Part shown: positions 17,105 through 25,014 of the stretch, in pieces | Layout of the letters: the number at the start of each line of letters is the position of its first letter | Numbering within the stretch: the first letter of the stretch is position 1 | NCBI RefSeq assembly: GCF_000518265.1 | Contig: NZ_JADG01000004.1 | Coordinates: 930,001 to 994,000 of the forward strand | DNA: 64,000 nt | Origin: Actinomadura oligospora ATCC 43269 | GTDB lineage: Bacteria > Actinomycetota > Actinomycetes > Streptosporangiales > Streptosporangiaceae | Direction of reading: 5' to 3' | Position numbers and translations under genes: made by a program | The notes under the pieces: generated by a model | Seen by the model: only the letters and a program-made list of their open reading frames with translations | What the model was told of the DNA's origin: nothing | Database searches by the model: none

Positions 17105-17662
17105 TCACCTGTCGTAGCGCGGCAACCCGTCCGTGCTCAGCCGGACGTCGAACAACCCGAGTTCGATGTCGTCGCCGAAGTGACCTTCGGTCACCTCGTC
17201 CCAGTCCCCCACGCGGTCGGGTCGCGCCAGCAGCCGCCACACGCCCTTGCCGGGATCCACGACAAGGAGGCGCTCCACCCCGGCACGCGAGTACCACTCC
17301 TCCTTGCCGTCACCCGGCCGGGAGTTGACCTCCACCGCCAGGGCGAGGTCGCCCGGGTCGGCGATCCACGTCTCCGCCTCGTCCCACTCGACGGGCAGCA
17401 CCGCGAGGTCGGGCGTCACGTAGTCGTCGTCATCGTCGGGCATGGCGACCGACGACACCTCATAGGCCCCCAGGTTTCCCGGCAACCCGGGCTCCAGCTG
17501 AAGGCGCAGCCGCCGGACGATCCCGGCATGCTTGCCACGCGGCGTCGGCGACATCATCAGGGTGCCTCCCAGGATCTCGACCCGCAGCCCGGTGGCCTGC
17601 TCGATCTGCTCGGCCACCTCGCGCAGGTTGCCCGGCCGCACAGGGATGGAATGCAGCGCCAT
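17105..17662 (-). CDS. Uma2 family (DUF820) restriction-like protein
   Basis: This is a 185-residue Uma2/DUF820 protein with the PD-(D/E)XK-like core: the TPRGKHAGIV helix, the YVTPDLAVLP strand with its Asp, and LALAVEVNSRP giving the E-x-N/K element. It then has the EEWYSRAGVERLLVVDP segment. The family is structurally nuclease-like, but its biological role is not established. It is expanded in actinomycetes and cyanobacteria. I chose ATG 17662 behind a GGGGG; an upstream GTG at 17692 would add 10 residues. It is convergent with the SDR gene, six bases apart. Confidence 0.86.
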   Translation of the reverse strand: MALHSIPVRPGNLREVAEQIEQATGLRVEILGGTLMMSPTPRGKHAGIVRRLRLQLEPGLPGNLGAYEVSSVAMPDDDDDYVTPDLAVLPVEWDEAETWIADPGDLALAVEVNSRPGDGKEEWYSRAGVERLLVVDPGKGVWRLLARPDRVGDWDEVTEGHFGDDIELGLFDVRLSTDGLPRYDR

Positions 17663-17878
17663 CACTCCCCCTTCGGTCGACACCGCCTCCACCCTACGTG
17701 TCAGTGCACGAGCGCGGCGGTCGGGGGACGTCTGCGACCAGAACTGACGGCGATCACCTTCTCACGGAGCGTGCACGGGAGGCGAATCGGTCCCGAGGCG
17801 GCGTTCTCGCGGCAAATCCTTGGGTTGTCGGGGCGCGGACCCATCCCATTTCGGGCCGACAGAGGTGACGATGTCGGT

Positions 17879-18472
17879 GTGACGACGGATATTCACGGTT
17901 TCTTCGAGTGCCGGATGCGCAGCGACCCCCTCGACCGCTGGCGCGGCGTGCTGGAGCTGCGGGACGTGTACGGCGGACGGTCCGACCCGGCGTTCGGCTG
18001 CCTGTTCGGCGTGCGCGAGCGGCTCGGCTTCCGGCCGGTCGCGGGCGGGCGCGGGCTGCCGCTGGACGCCTCGCCGCAGACCCGTGCCGCGCAGCACGAG
18101 GGGCTGTCGGGGCACACCTGGATCGGCTGGCAGGAGCTGGCGGGCATCGACTGGGACGAGCCGTCCGAGCGCCCCGACAGCCGCGTCCGGCACTACCGGC
18201 GGCGGGACGACGGGACGCTCGAGCTGGTCGGGACCTACCTGTGGGACACCCCCTTCACCGGCCGGGTGGACGTCGCGGAGAGCGAGGGCGGCGCCGCCGA
18301 CTGGACCGAGCGGCGCGAGTGGACCGACGGGAGCACGGTGTACCGGGCCGACCGGGCGCGCCGCCGGGACGCGATCGACGACACGACCTGGAACCCGGTC
18401 TGGCGGATCATGGAGGTGCTGGCGGACGTGCACGGACCCGCCGCCGTGCGGCTGGTGGTCTGGTTCGGCTGA
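17879..18472 (+). CDS. Hypothetical protein (197 aa)
   Basis: I do not recognise this protein. It starts at GTG 17879, with AGAGGTG about 10 bases upstream. It is rich in Trp, Arg and Asp, and has no membrane segment or signal peptide. Notable segments are DIHGFFECR, RDVYGGRSDPAFGCLFGVRE, WIGWQELAGIDWDE and WNPVWRIMEVLADVHG. It reads like a soluble alpha/beta protein with regular codon use. It ends 72 bp before the alcohol dehydrogenase, with an operator copy between, so the two are probably separate units. WQELAGIDWDE-type sequences occur in actinomycete hypothetical proteins, possibly of a toxin-immunity or cargo type; this is only a guess. Confidence 0.6.
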   Translation: MTTDIHGFFECRMRSDPLDRWRGVLELRDVYGGRSDPAFGCLFGVRERLGFRPVAGGRGLPLDASPQTRAAQHEGLSGHTWIGWQELAGIDWDEPSERPDSRVRHYRRRDDGTLELVGTYLWDTPFTGRVDVAESEGGAADWTERREWTDGSTVYRADRARRRDAIDDTTWNPVWRIMEVLADVHGPAAVRLVVWFG

Positions 18473-18491
18473 GCGGCTCCCTCCATCTGTC

Positions 18492-18516
18492 CCAAGCAAA
18501 TGCTTGGTGCTACCGT
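18492..18516. promoter_or_regulatory. Shared operator copy 2 plus -10 hexamer
   Basis: CCAAGCAAATGCTTGG (18492-18507) has perfect 7-bp arms around AA, the best of the three copies. A TACCGT hexamer (18511-18516) follows, reading toward the alcohol dehydrogenase start at 18544. The operator would lie between -35 and -10, where binding should block transcription. Confidence 0.68.
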
Positions 18517-18543
18517 GGGCGGCCGAGCCCGAGGGAGGCCACG

Positions 18544-19656
18544 GTGGCGGAGACGGTGATGCGCGCGGCGGTGCTGCGGACGTTCGGCGAACCCCTGGAG
18601 ATCGCCGAGGTGACGGTCGCGGCGCCGCGCGCGGGCGAGGTGGCGGTGCGGATCGCCGCGTCCGGCGTGTGCGGCTCCGACATCAAGGCGATGGACGGGA
18701 AGAGCCCGGTGGTGCGGCACCTGCCGTGCGTCCTCGGCCACGAGAGCGCGGGGGTCGTGGAGGAGGTCGGGCCGGGCGTGGTGAACGTCCGCCCCGGTGA
18801 CCACGTCGTCATCGCCATGAACGGCCCGTGCGGGCGCTGCCGCGCGTGCGCGCGAGGCAGCGCCCACCTGTGCTCGGGCAAGACCAGGATGTCGTCCATC
18901 ATGGGCGTCTTCCCGGACGGCTCGACCCGCCTGTCCCTCGGCGGGGAGACCGTCCGGCCGTACATCGGCATCGGCGCGTTCGCCGAGCGCGCCGTCGTGA
19001 CCGAGGCGATGTGCGTGAAGGTCGCCAAGGACGCGCCGCTCGACCTGCTCGCGCTCACCGCCTGCGGCGTCGTCACCGGGTACGGCGCGGTGATGAACAC
19101 CGCGCGGGTCGAGCCCGGGACGAGCGTGCTGGTGGTCGGCTGCGGCGGCGTCGGCCTCAACGTGATCCAGAGCGCGGTGCTCGCCGGGGCGACCACGATC
19201 ATCGCGGCGGACGTCGTCGAGTCGAAGCTGCGGCTGGCCGAGGAGTTCGGCGCGACGCACACGCTGCTGGCCGACGACCTCCCGAAACAGGTGGCCGACA
19301 TCGTGCGCGGCGGCGCGGAGTACGCGTTCGACGTCACCGGCGTCCCCGAGGTGCTGGCCAAGGCGTTCGCCGCGACGCAGCCCGGTGGGACGACGGTCAT
19401 GGTCGGCTCCCCCGCCGCCACCGAGGACCTGCGGATCCCGCCGGGGCAGCTGTTCGCCTCCCGCCGCCTGATGGGCACCCAGGGCGGTGACGCGACCCCG
19501 GCCCGCGACCTGCCGATCCTCGCCGACCTGTACCGGCGCGGACGGCTCAACCTGGACGGACTGGTCAGCGAGCGCGTCCCGCTGGAGCAGGTGAACGAGG
19601 CGGTCGCGCACGTGCGCGGCGGCGCCGTCGCCCGCTCGGTCGTCGTCTTCGACTGA
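18544..19656 (+). CDS. Zinc-dependent alcohol dehydrogenase (MDR family)
   Basis: This is a 370-residue medium-chain dehydrogenase/reductase. Catalytic zinc ligands are C43 (GVCGSD), H66-E67 (GHESAG) and C174. The structural zinc site is C96, C99, C102 and C110 (CGRCRACARGSAHLC). The Rossmann loop GCGGVGLNV (199-207) is followed by an Asp (AADVVESK), pointing to NAD. It resembles the class III-like NDMA- or NAD-dependent dehydrogenases of actinomycetes. GTG 18544 follows AGGGAGG (18532-18538). Operator copy 2 sits just upstream, linking it to the hyu and hydrolase/LLM units. It would oxidise a primary alcohol to an aldehyde; the substrate is unknown. Confidence 0.92.
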   Translation: MAETVMRAAVLRTFGEPLEIAEVTVAAPRAGEVAVRIAASGVCGSDIKAMDGKSPVVRHLPCVLGHESAGVVEEVGPGVVNVRPGDHVVIAMNGPCGRCRACARGSAHLCSGKTRMSSIMGVFPDGSTRLSLGGETVRPYIGIGAFAERAVVTEAMCVKVAKDAPLDLLALTACGVVTGYGAVMNTARVEPGTSVLVVGCGGVGLNVIQSAVLAGATTIIAADVVESKLRLAEEFGATHTLLADDLPKQVADIVRGGAEYAFDVTGVPEVLAKAFAATQPGGTTVMVGSPAATEDLRIPPGQLFASRRLMGTQGGDATPARDLPILADLYRRGRLNLDGLVSERVPLEQVNEAVAHVRGGAVARSVVVFD

Positions 19657-19751
19657 CCCCCTCCGGGCCGTCCGCGGGGGCGGCACGCCTCGTCCGACGT
19701 GCTCGTTCACGGTAAATTGCCCTGTCGGCACCCCCGTCCGTCTGGAGAACC

Positions 19752-20324
19752 GTGAACGAGCTTCCGCCGCCTCCGCCCGTGCCGTCCGGCCCCCAGCAGC
19801 CGTCGGACGGCCTTCCCCCACACGACACGCCTCCGCAGGACACCCCGCCGCCGTACGGGCCGCCGCCGCACCCCGCCCCCTACGGCGCACCGGCCGGTTA
19901 CGACCCGCGGTACGGCTACGGCCCGCCCGGTGTCCCGCAGCACCCGTCCGGCCAGGGCGGCATGGTGACGTCGGACGAGACGAACATGGTGATCCTCAGC
20001 TACGTGCTGATGCTGTTCGTCGGCTTCCTCGGGCCGCTGGTCATCTACCTGGTCAAGAAGAAGACCTCGCAGTTCGTCCGGTACCACGCGGCGCAGGCGC
20101 TGAACTACCAGCTCACGATGCTGATCCACCTGCTGGCGCTCGGCACGGTCTGCGCGGTCCCGGCGATCATCGCCAAGAACCCGGCGTTCCTGATCCCGCT
20201 GGTCCTGGTCTACCTGGAGCTGCTGGTCGGCGGCTGGGTCTTCCCGATCCTCGGCGCGATATCCGGAGGCAAGGGCAAGTGGACCAGGTTCCCGACGTTC
20301 TTCTGCTTCCGCATGATCCGCTAG
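19752..20324 (+). CDS. DUF4870 (Tic20-like) membrane protein
   Basis: This is a 190-residue protein. The first 70 residues are a low-complexity cytoplasmic tail rich in Pro, Gly and Tyr (PPPPPVPSGPQQPSDGLPPH). The rest is a DUF4870/Tic20-like domain with three or four membrane segments (NMVILSYVLMLFVGFLGPLV, FVRYHAAQALNYQLTMLIHL, IPLVLVYLELLVGGWVFPIL). The FVRYHAAQALNYQL segment is the signature of the family, whose function is unsettled. GTG 19752 follows a TGGAGAA. It is convergent with, and overlaps by 3-4 bp, the LLM gene at 20321. Confidence 0.88.
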   Translation: MNELPPPPPVPSGPQQPSDGLPPHDTPPQDTPPPYGPPPHPAPYGAPAGYDPRYGYGPPGVPQHPSGQGGMVTSDETNMVILSYVLMLFVGFLGPLVIYLVKKKTSQFVRYHAAQALNYQLTMLIHLLALGTVCAVPAIIAKNPAFLIPLVLVYLELLVGGWVFPILGAISGGKGKWTRFPTFFCFRMIR

Positions 20325-21151
20325 CCGCGGAGATACGAGGCCGCGTACCGGTCGAGGACGGGCAGCACCGCGTCCTGCCCGCCGCCCGGGACGCGCAGCA
20401 CGACCTCCTCCACGCCGAGCCCCGCGAAGTACTCCAGCTTGCCGGGCGTGGGCACCGTCCCGAACGGGACGACGCGGGCCATCGGACGTCCAGCGGCCTC
20501 GCACGCGGCGCGCAGGGCGGGCAGCGCCTCGCGGACGCCCGCGCCGCCGATCGGCATCCACCCGTCACCGTACTCCGCGACCTGCGCGAACAGCGTCGGG
20601 CCGGGTGTTCCGCCGAGCAGCACCGGCACCCGGGCGGCGGGTTTCGGCCATGACCAGCTCGGCTCGAACGACGCGTACTCGCCCTTGAACGCGGCCTCCT
20701 CCTTCGTCCACAGCTCGCGCATGGCGAGCAGGTTCTCTCGTACGCGCGCGCGTCGGGTCGTCCAGTCGACGCCGTGGTCGGCGGCCTCCTCGCGGTTCCA
20801 GCCGTAGCCGATGCCGAGGACGACGCGTCCGCCGGAGATCCGGTCGAGCGTCGCGACGGCCTTAGCGGTGACGACCGGGTCCCGCTGCGCCGCGAGCAGC
20901 ACACCCGTGCCGAGCGTGATCGTGCTGGTCAGCACGGCCGCGGCGGCGAGCGCGACGAGCGGGTCGGGGATGCGGGCGTAGTCGTCCGGCAGGGCGTCGG
21001 TCCCGTACGGCGACGGTGTCGTGCGGGCCACCGGGATGTGGGTGTGCTCGGGCAGGTAGAGCGAGGCGAAGCCGCGTTCCTCGGCGGCGACGGCCAGCTC
21101 GTGCGGCGGCATCGTGCGGTCGGTGGCGAACATGGTGATCCCGAGACGCAT
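20321..21151 (-). CDS. LLM-class F420-dependent oxidoreductase
   Basis: This is a 276-residue luciferase-like oxidoreductase: RLGITMFATDRTMPPHEL, FASLYLPEHTHIPVAR, TITLGTGVLLAAQRDPV and LGIGYGWNREEAADHG. The ASLYLPEHTH pattern is typical of actinobacterial F420-dependent enzymes acting on lipids or aromatics. ATG 21151 follows GGAGGGGAG. A longer frame upstream would run into the shared operator. It diverges from the alpha/beta hydrolase/LLM operon at 21285, with operator copy 3 between. Substrate unknown. Confidence 0.88.
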   Translation of the reverse strand: MRLGITMFATDRTMPPHELAVAAEERGFASLYLPEHTHIPVARTTPSPYGTDALPDDYARIPDPLVALAAAAVLTSTITLGTGVLLAAQRDPVVTAKAVATLDRISGGRVVLGIGYGWNREEAADHGVDWTTRRARVRENLLAMRELWTKEEAAFKGEYASFEPSWSWPKPAARVPVLLGGTPGPTLFAQVAEYGDGWMPIGGAGVREALPALRAACEAAGRPMARVVPFGTVPTPGKLEYFAGLGVEEVVLRVPGGGQDAVLPVLDRYAASYLRG

Positions 21152-21212
21152 CCGGGCTCCCCTCCTGAGCGTTCCCTGGGCGGCGCGACACGCGTCACAC
21201 TGTATCCACAAA

Positions 21213-21250
21213 CCAAGCGATTGCTCGGCTTCCATCGATTGATGTAGCGT
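21213..21250. promoter_or_regulatory. Shared operator copy 3 with promoter
   Basis: CCAAGCGATTGCTCGG (21213-21228) fits the CCAAGCR-NN-YGCTTGG pattern with one mismatch. A TTGCTC -35-like hexamer (21221-21226), 18-base spacer and TAGCGT -10 (21245-21250) read toward the hydrolase. A second small inverted repeat, CATC-GATT-GATG, is at 21233-21244, inside the spacer. The operator lies on the -35. Confidence 0.6.
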
Positions 21251-21284
21251 GCGCTTGTTCGGTCAATCCGAGGAGGTCGGGCCG

Positions 21285-22199
21285 ATGCCGTTCGCACAGC
21301 TCGGCGACGTGCGGGTGTTCTTCACCGACGACCCGCCCGCCGCCGCGGACCGGGAGCCGCGCGCCACGCTGCTGCTCGTCCACGGCTACGGCGCCGACTC
21401 CGACGACTGGGTCTTCCACCTCCCCGGCCTCGGCAGGCGGCACCGGATCGTCGCCCCGGACCTGCGCGGCCACGGCCTGTCGTCCGCGCCGGGCACCGGC
21501 TACGCGCCCGGCGACCTCGCGGGCGACCTCGTCCGGCTGCTCGACCACCTCGGCGTGACCGAACCCGTCGTCGCGATCGGCCACTCCCTCGGCGCGATGG
21601 TCGTCAGCGCCCTCGCCGTCGAGCGCCCCGGACGCGTCCGCGCCCTGGTCTGCGTGGACCCGGCGTACGGCCAGTCCCCCGAGGTCGCCGCCGCCTTCCC
21701 CGCGATGTACGCGGGCCTGCGCTCGGGCGACCCGTTCCCGACCGCGCTGGCGAACGAGGACTGGTGCCACACGCCCGCCTCACCGCCCTGGCTGCTCGCC
21801 TGGCACCGCCGCAAGATCCGCGCCACCGCCCCGCAGGCGCTCGCCGAGGCGTTCCCCGCGATGTACGAGGGGGACGCGGCGTTCGGCCTCCGCCCGCACG
21901 GCGACGCCTACCTCGCCCGCCGCGCCTGCCCGGTGCTGTCGTGCTGGTCGGACGCGCAGGCCGGGTCGGCCGCCTGGGAACGCGGCCTGTTCCGGCACCC
22001 CGCGTCCCGCGCCGAGGTCTGGCCCGGCGGCGGCCACCGGCTGCACGCCGAACGCCCCGCCGAGTTCACCCTCGTCGTCCGCCGCTGGCTGGACGGGCTC
22101 GACCGCACCCCACGCACCCCGCCGGACGGCATGGTCACCGGCTCGGTCCCGCCGTCCTCCGCCTCGCCCTCTTCCGTCCCGACCGAACCCGCTCGCTAA
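21285..22199 (+). CDS. Alpha/beta hydrolase
   Basis: This is a 304-residue alpha/beta hydrolase: oxyanion motif LLVHGYGADSDDW, nucleophile elbow AIGHSLGAMVV (Ser near 105), and PGGGHRLHAERP carrying the terminal His. The acid residue is probably the Asp in CWSDAQAG. It has no signal peptide. The last 25 residues are a Pro/Ser-rich tail (PPDGMVTGSVPPSSASPS). ATG 21285 is about nine bases after GGAGG. It is the first gene of an operon with two LLM oxidoreductases and is probably controlled by operator copy 3. It would cleave a C-C or ester bond in the same pathway. Confidence 0.86.
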   Translation: MPFAQLGDVRVFFTDDPPAAADREPRATLLLVHGYGADSDDWVFHLPGLGRRHRIVAPDLRGHGLSSAPGTGYAPGDLAGDLVRLLDHLGVTEPVVAIGHSLGAMVVSALAVERPGRVRALVCVDPAYGQSPEVAAAFPAMYAGLRSGDPFPTALANEDWCHTPASPPWLLAWHRRKIRATAPQALAEAFPAMYEGDAAFGLRPHGDAYLARRACPVLSCWSDAQAGSAAWERGLFRHPASRAEVWPGGGHRLHAERPAEFTLVVRRWLDGLDRTPRTPPDGMVTGSVPPSSASPSSVPTEPAR

Positions 22200-22211
22200 G
22201 GAGACGCCCGC

Positions 22212-23462
22212 GTGAAGTTCGCGATCTTTCTGAACCCGCAGATCCCCGGCTCCGGGTGGGCCGCCGAGGAGAACGCCAAGGCCAGGCGGCCGATCGGACG
22301 GGACCGCGAGTCGTACCAGAAGCTGCTGCACGAGGTCCGCGAGATCGCCGTGCACGCCGACCGGATCGGCTTCGACGCCCTGATGATGACCGAGCACCAC
22401 TTCCACTCGGAGGGCTTCGAGTTCTCGGTCAACCCGCTGATGTTCCTGACCGACCTCGCCGCCCGGACCGAGCGCATCCTGCTCGCGCCGCTCGGGCTCG
22501 TCCTGCCCACCTGGGACCCGATCCGCGCCGCCGAGGACGTGGCGCTCCTCGACCACTTCTCCCGGGGACGGCTGCGCCTCGGCGTCGCGCGCGGCTACCA
22601 GGCGCGGTGGGCGAACGTCCTCGGCCAGCGCTGGCACGCCGCCGCGGCCCGCTCGGACGGCTCCAAGTCCGACAACCGCAACTTCGACGTGTTCGGCGAG
22701 GTCCTGAAGATCATGAAGCTGGCCTGGGAGCAGGACAGCCTGCGCTACAAGAGCGACGTCCTCGACTACGAGGTGCCCGCGCCCTACGAGGGCCTGGAGG
22801 GCTGGCCCGCCCAGGAGTGGACGCGGACGTTCGGCGCGCCCGGCGAGATCGACGACGAGGGCGTGCTGCGCTCGGTTTCGGTCTGCCCCAAGCCCTACCA
22901 GGACCCGCATCCCGAGCTGTGGCAGCCGTTCACCGTGTCCGACCGCTCGGTCGTCCGCGCCGCGCAGGAGGGCATCCTGCCCTGGATGTTCACCCCCAAC
23001 CCGGACGAGCACGCCAAGAAGGCGAAGCTCTACCAGGAGGAGTGCGCCAAGCTCGGCCGGGCCTACAAGCTGGGCGAGCACACCGGCATCCTGAAGATCG
23101 TCGGGATGGCCGACACCCGCGAGGAGGCCATCGCCACCTACGGCAAGGGCATGCAGAAGGACTTCGCGTCGTTCTTCGGCCCGTTCGGCTACCTGGAGGT
23201 CCTCCGCACGCAGGAGGACGACAAGCACAAGCCGATCTCGCCGGAGAAGGGCGACTACAAGCGCATGGCCGACGTCGAGATGGCGCTGATCGGCGGCCCG
23301 GACGACGTCAAGCGCGGCATCCAGCGGATGCTCGACCGGATGCCCGACCTGGAGTGGTTCGGGCTGTTCATGCAGGGACAGCAGGGCGTCCTGCCGCTGG
23401 ACACGGTCAAGCGGAACCTGGAGCTGTTCGCCACCAAGGTCATCCCCGAGTTCCAGGACTGA
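22212..23462 (+). CDS. LLM-class flavin-dependent oxidoreductase (416 aa)
   Basis: This is a 416-residue bacterial-luciferase-type oxidoreductase, longer than the F420 group in the window. Recognisable segments are KFAIFLNPQIPGSG, GFDALMMTEHHFHSEGFE, RILLAPLGLVLPTWDPI and RGRLRLGVARGYQ. The TEHHFHSEGF pattern is that of alkanal or limonene-type FMN monooxygenases. GTG 22212 has AAGGAGA about eight bases upstream and comes 12 bp after the hydrolase stop. It forms part of the hydrolase-LLM-LLM operon. A Baeyer-Villiger or monooxygenase step is plausible, but the substrate is not determined. Confidence 0.88.
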   Translation: MKFAIFLNPQIPGSGWAAEENAKARRPIGRDRESYQKLLHEVREIAVHADRIGFDALMMTEHHFHSEGFEFSVNPLMFLTDLAARTERILLAPLGLVLPTWDPIRAAEDVALLDHFSRGRLRLGVARGYQARWANVLGQRWHAAAARSDGSKSDNRNFDVFGEVLKIMKLAWEQDSLRYKSDVLDYEVPAPYEGLEGWPAQEWTRTFGAPGEIDDEGVLRSVSVCPKPYQDPHPELWQPFTVSDRSVVRAAQEGILPWMFTPNPDEHAKKAKLYQEECAKLGRAYKLGEHTGILKIVGMADTREEAIATYGKGMQKDFASFFGPFGYLEVLRTQEDDKHKPISPEKGDYKRMADVEMALIGGPDDVKRGIQRMLDRMPDLEWFGLFMQGQQGVLPLDTVKRNLELFATKVIPEFQD

Positions 23463-23467
23463 CGGCC

Positions 23468-24346
23468 GTGGAGTTCTGGCTCGGCGCGTCCTTCGTGGAT
23501 GCCGGCGAGTACCTGCCGCTCGCCACCGCCGCCGACCGGCTCGGCTACGACGTGGTCGCGATATCGGACCACCTGTTCCACGCCGACTACGAGGCGTCCT
23601 ACCCCTACAGCGAGACCGGCGCGCCGCCCTACCCCGAGGGCACGCACTGGCCGGACGCGTGGGTCGCGATCGGGGCGATGGCGGCGGCGACCAGCCGGGT
23701 CCGGTTCGCCACCAACGTCTACATCGCCCCGGCCCGCGACCTGTTCACCGTCGCCAAGGCCGTCTCCACCGCCGCCGTCCTGTCCGGCGACCGGGCGATC
23801 CTCGGCGTCGGGGTCGGCTGGTGCGAGGACGAGTTCCGGCAGACCGGCCAGGACTTCCGGACGCGCGGCAAACGCCTGGACGAGATGATCCCGGCGCTCC
23901 GCGCGCTCTGGAAGGGCGGCCGGGTCGAGCACCACGGCCGGTTCTACGACCACGGCCCGCTGAGCATCGCGCCCGTGCCGTCCGAGCCCGTCCCGGTCTT
24001 CATCGGCGGCGACAGCGACGTCGCGCTGCGCCGCGCGGCCCGGATCGGCGACGGCTGGATCGGCAACCGCATCTACAAGGAGGACGACCTCTCGGACCTG
24101 CTGAGGCGCCTCAAGGGCCACCTCGCCGAGCACGGCCGCGCCCTGGACGACCTCCAGATCATCGCGCCGATCGCGAAGCGCCCGAGCGCCGACCTCTACC
24201 GCAAGTGGCGCGAACGCGGCGTCACCGGCACGCTCGCCGCGCCCTGGTGGATGCCGACCGACGAGGAGAAGGCCCGCCTCACCGGCGCCGACCTCAAGAT
24301 CGCGAGCATGGAGCGGTTCGCCGAAGAGGTCATCCAGAAGATGTGA
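23468..24346 (+). CDS. LLM-class F420-dependent oxidoreductase (TIGR03619-like)
   Basis: This is a 292-residue luciferase-like enzyme: EFWLGASFVDAGEYLPLAT, YDVVAISDHLFHADY, RVRFATNVYIAPARD, ILGVGVGWCEDEFRQTGQDF. This matches the F420-dependent subgroup. GTG 23468 lies five bases after the stop of the FMN-type LLM enzyme, so they form an operon. The third gene of the operon would supply a further oxidation or reduction on the same substrate. It ends next to, and convergent with, the cyclase gene at 24347. Confidence 0.89.
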   Translation: MEFWLGASFVDAGEYLPLATAADRLGYDVVAISDHLFHADYEASYPYSETGAPPYPEGTHWPDAWVAIGAMAAATSRVRFATNVYIAPARDLFTVAKAVSTAAVLSGDRAILGVGVGWCEDEFRQTGQDFRTRGKRLDEMIPALRALWKGGRVEHHGRFYDHGPLSIAPVPSEPVPVFIGGDSDVALRRAARIGDGWIGNRIYKEDDLSDLLRRLKGHLAEHGRALDDLQIIAPIAKRPSADLYRKWRERGVTGTLAAPWWMPTDEEKARLTGADLKIASMERFAEEVIQKM

Positions 24347-24982
24347 TCAAGGAGAGACCAGCCGGGCGACGGCGCGCACGGGGGCGCCGTCGCCCGTGGC
24401 CGCGTCCTGCAGCCGCAGCGGGAACAGCGTCACCTCGGCGGGCCCGGTGATCCGCTCCAGCCCGGTCAGGTTCTCGCAGATGACGCCGGACGCCCCGAGC
24501 AGCACCCGGTGCGCGTCCAGGGAGTCCGCCGGGTCCACGCTCGCCGCGTCGACGCCGACCGTCCGGACCCCGGCGTCGATGATCGCCGAGGCCGTCTCCG
24601 GCGCGAGGTAGGGGTGGGACGTCCAGTACTCCTCGCTCCCCCACCACTCCGACCAGCCCGTACGGACGAGCAGCACGACACCGGGGCGCAGTCCGTCCGG
24701 CAGCAGCCCGGGGCCGATCACCCGGCCCGCCACGCCCGTCGCGTCCATGATCACGACCGGGCCGGCGAACCGCTCCAGCGGCAGCTCCGGCAGCCGGGGC
24801 AGGGCGTCGTCGATGTGGAACGGCGCGTCCACATGGGTCCCGGACTGCGAGCCGAGGTGCAGCCGCGCCACGTTCGCGCCGTCCGCCGGAACGGTCAGGG
24901 CGGTCTCCGCCCGCACCTCCGGATCGCCGGGATACACCGGCATGCCGCTCTCCACGGGGTGCGTGAGGTCCACGAAGGTCAT
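24347..24982 (-). CDS. Cyclase family (kynurenine-formamidase-like) protein
   Basis: This is a 211-residue cyclase-family metal hydrolase: LTHPVESGMPVYPGDP and the motif QSGTHVDAPFH (46-56). In kynurenine formamidases the motif is HxGTHxDxPxH, with the first His as a metal ligand. Here it is Gln46, while H50, D52 and H56 are kept. Family members hydrolyse N-formylkynurenine or cyclic amides and lactones; the lost ligand makes the exact reaction uncertain. I chose ATG 24982 (MTFVDLTHPV); a GTG six bases earlier is possible. Convergent with the LLM operon. Confidence 0.84.
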   Translation of the reverse strand: MTFVDLTHPVESGMPVYPGDPEVRAETALTVPADGANVARLHLGSQSGTHVDAPFHIDDALPRLPELPLERFAGPVVIMDATGVAGRVIGPGLLPDGLRPGVVLLVRTGWSEWWGSEEYWTSHPYLAPETASAIIDAGVRTVGVDAASVDPADSLDAHRVLLGASGVICENLTGLERITGPAEVTLFPLRLQDAATGDGAPVRAVARLVSP

Positions 24983-25014
24983 GGGCACATCATCGCGTCC
25001 GATAGCGTTCGCGT

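Noticed and set aside
16281..21228. KstR2-type operator as an identity for the shared motif
   Set aside because: From memory the KstR2 site has CAAG-N2-CTTG spacing, while these have CAAG-N6-CTTG, so the assignment was dropped.
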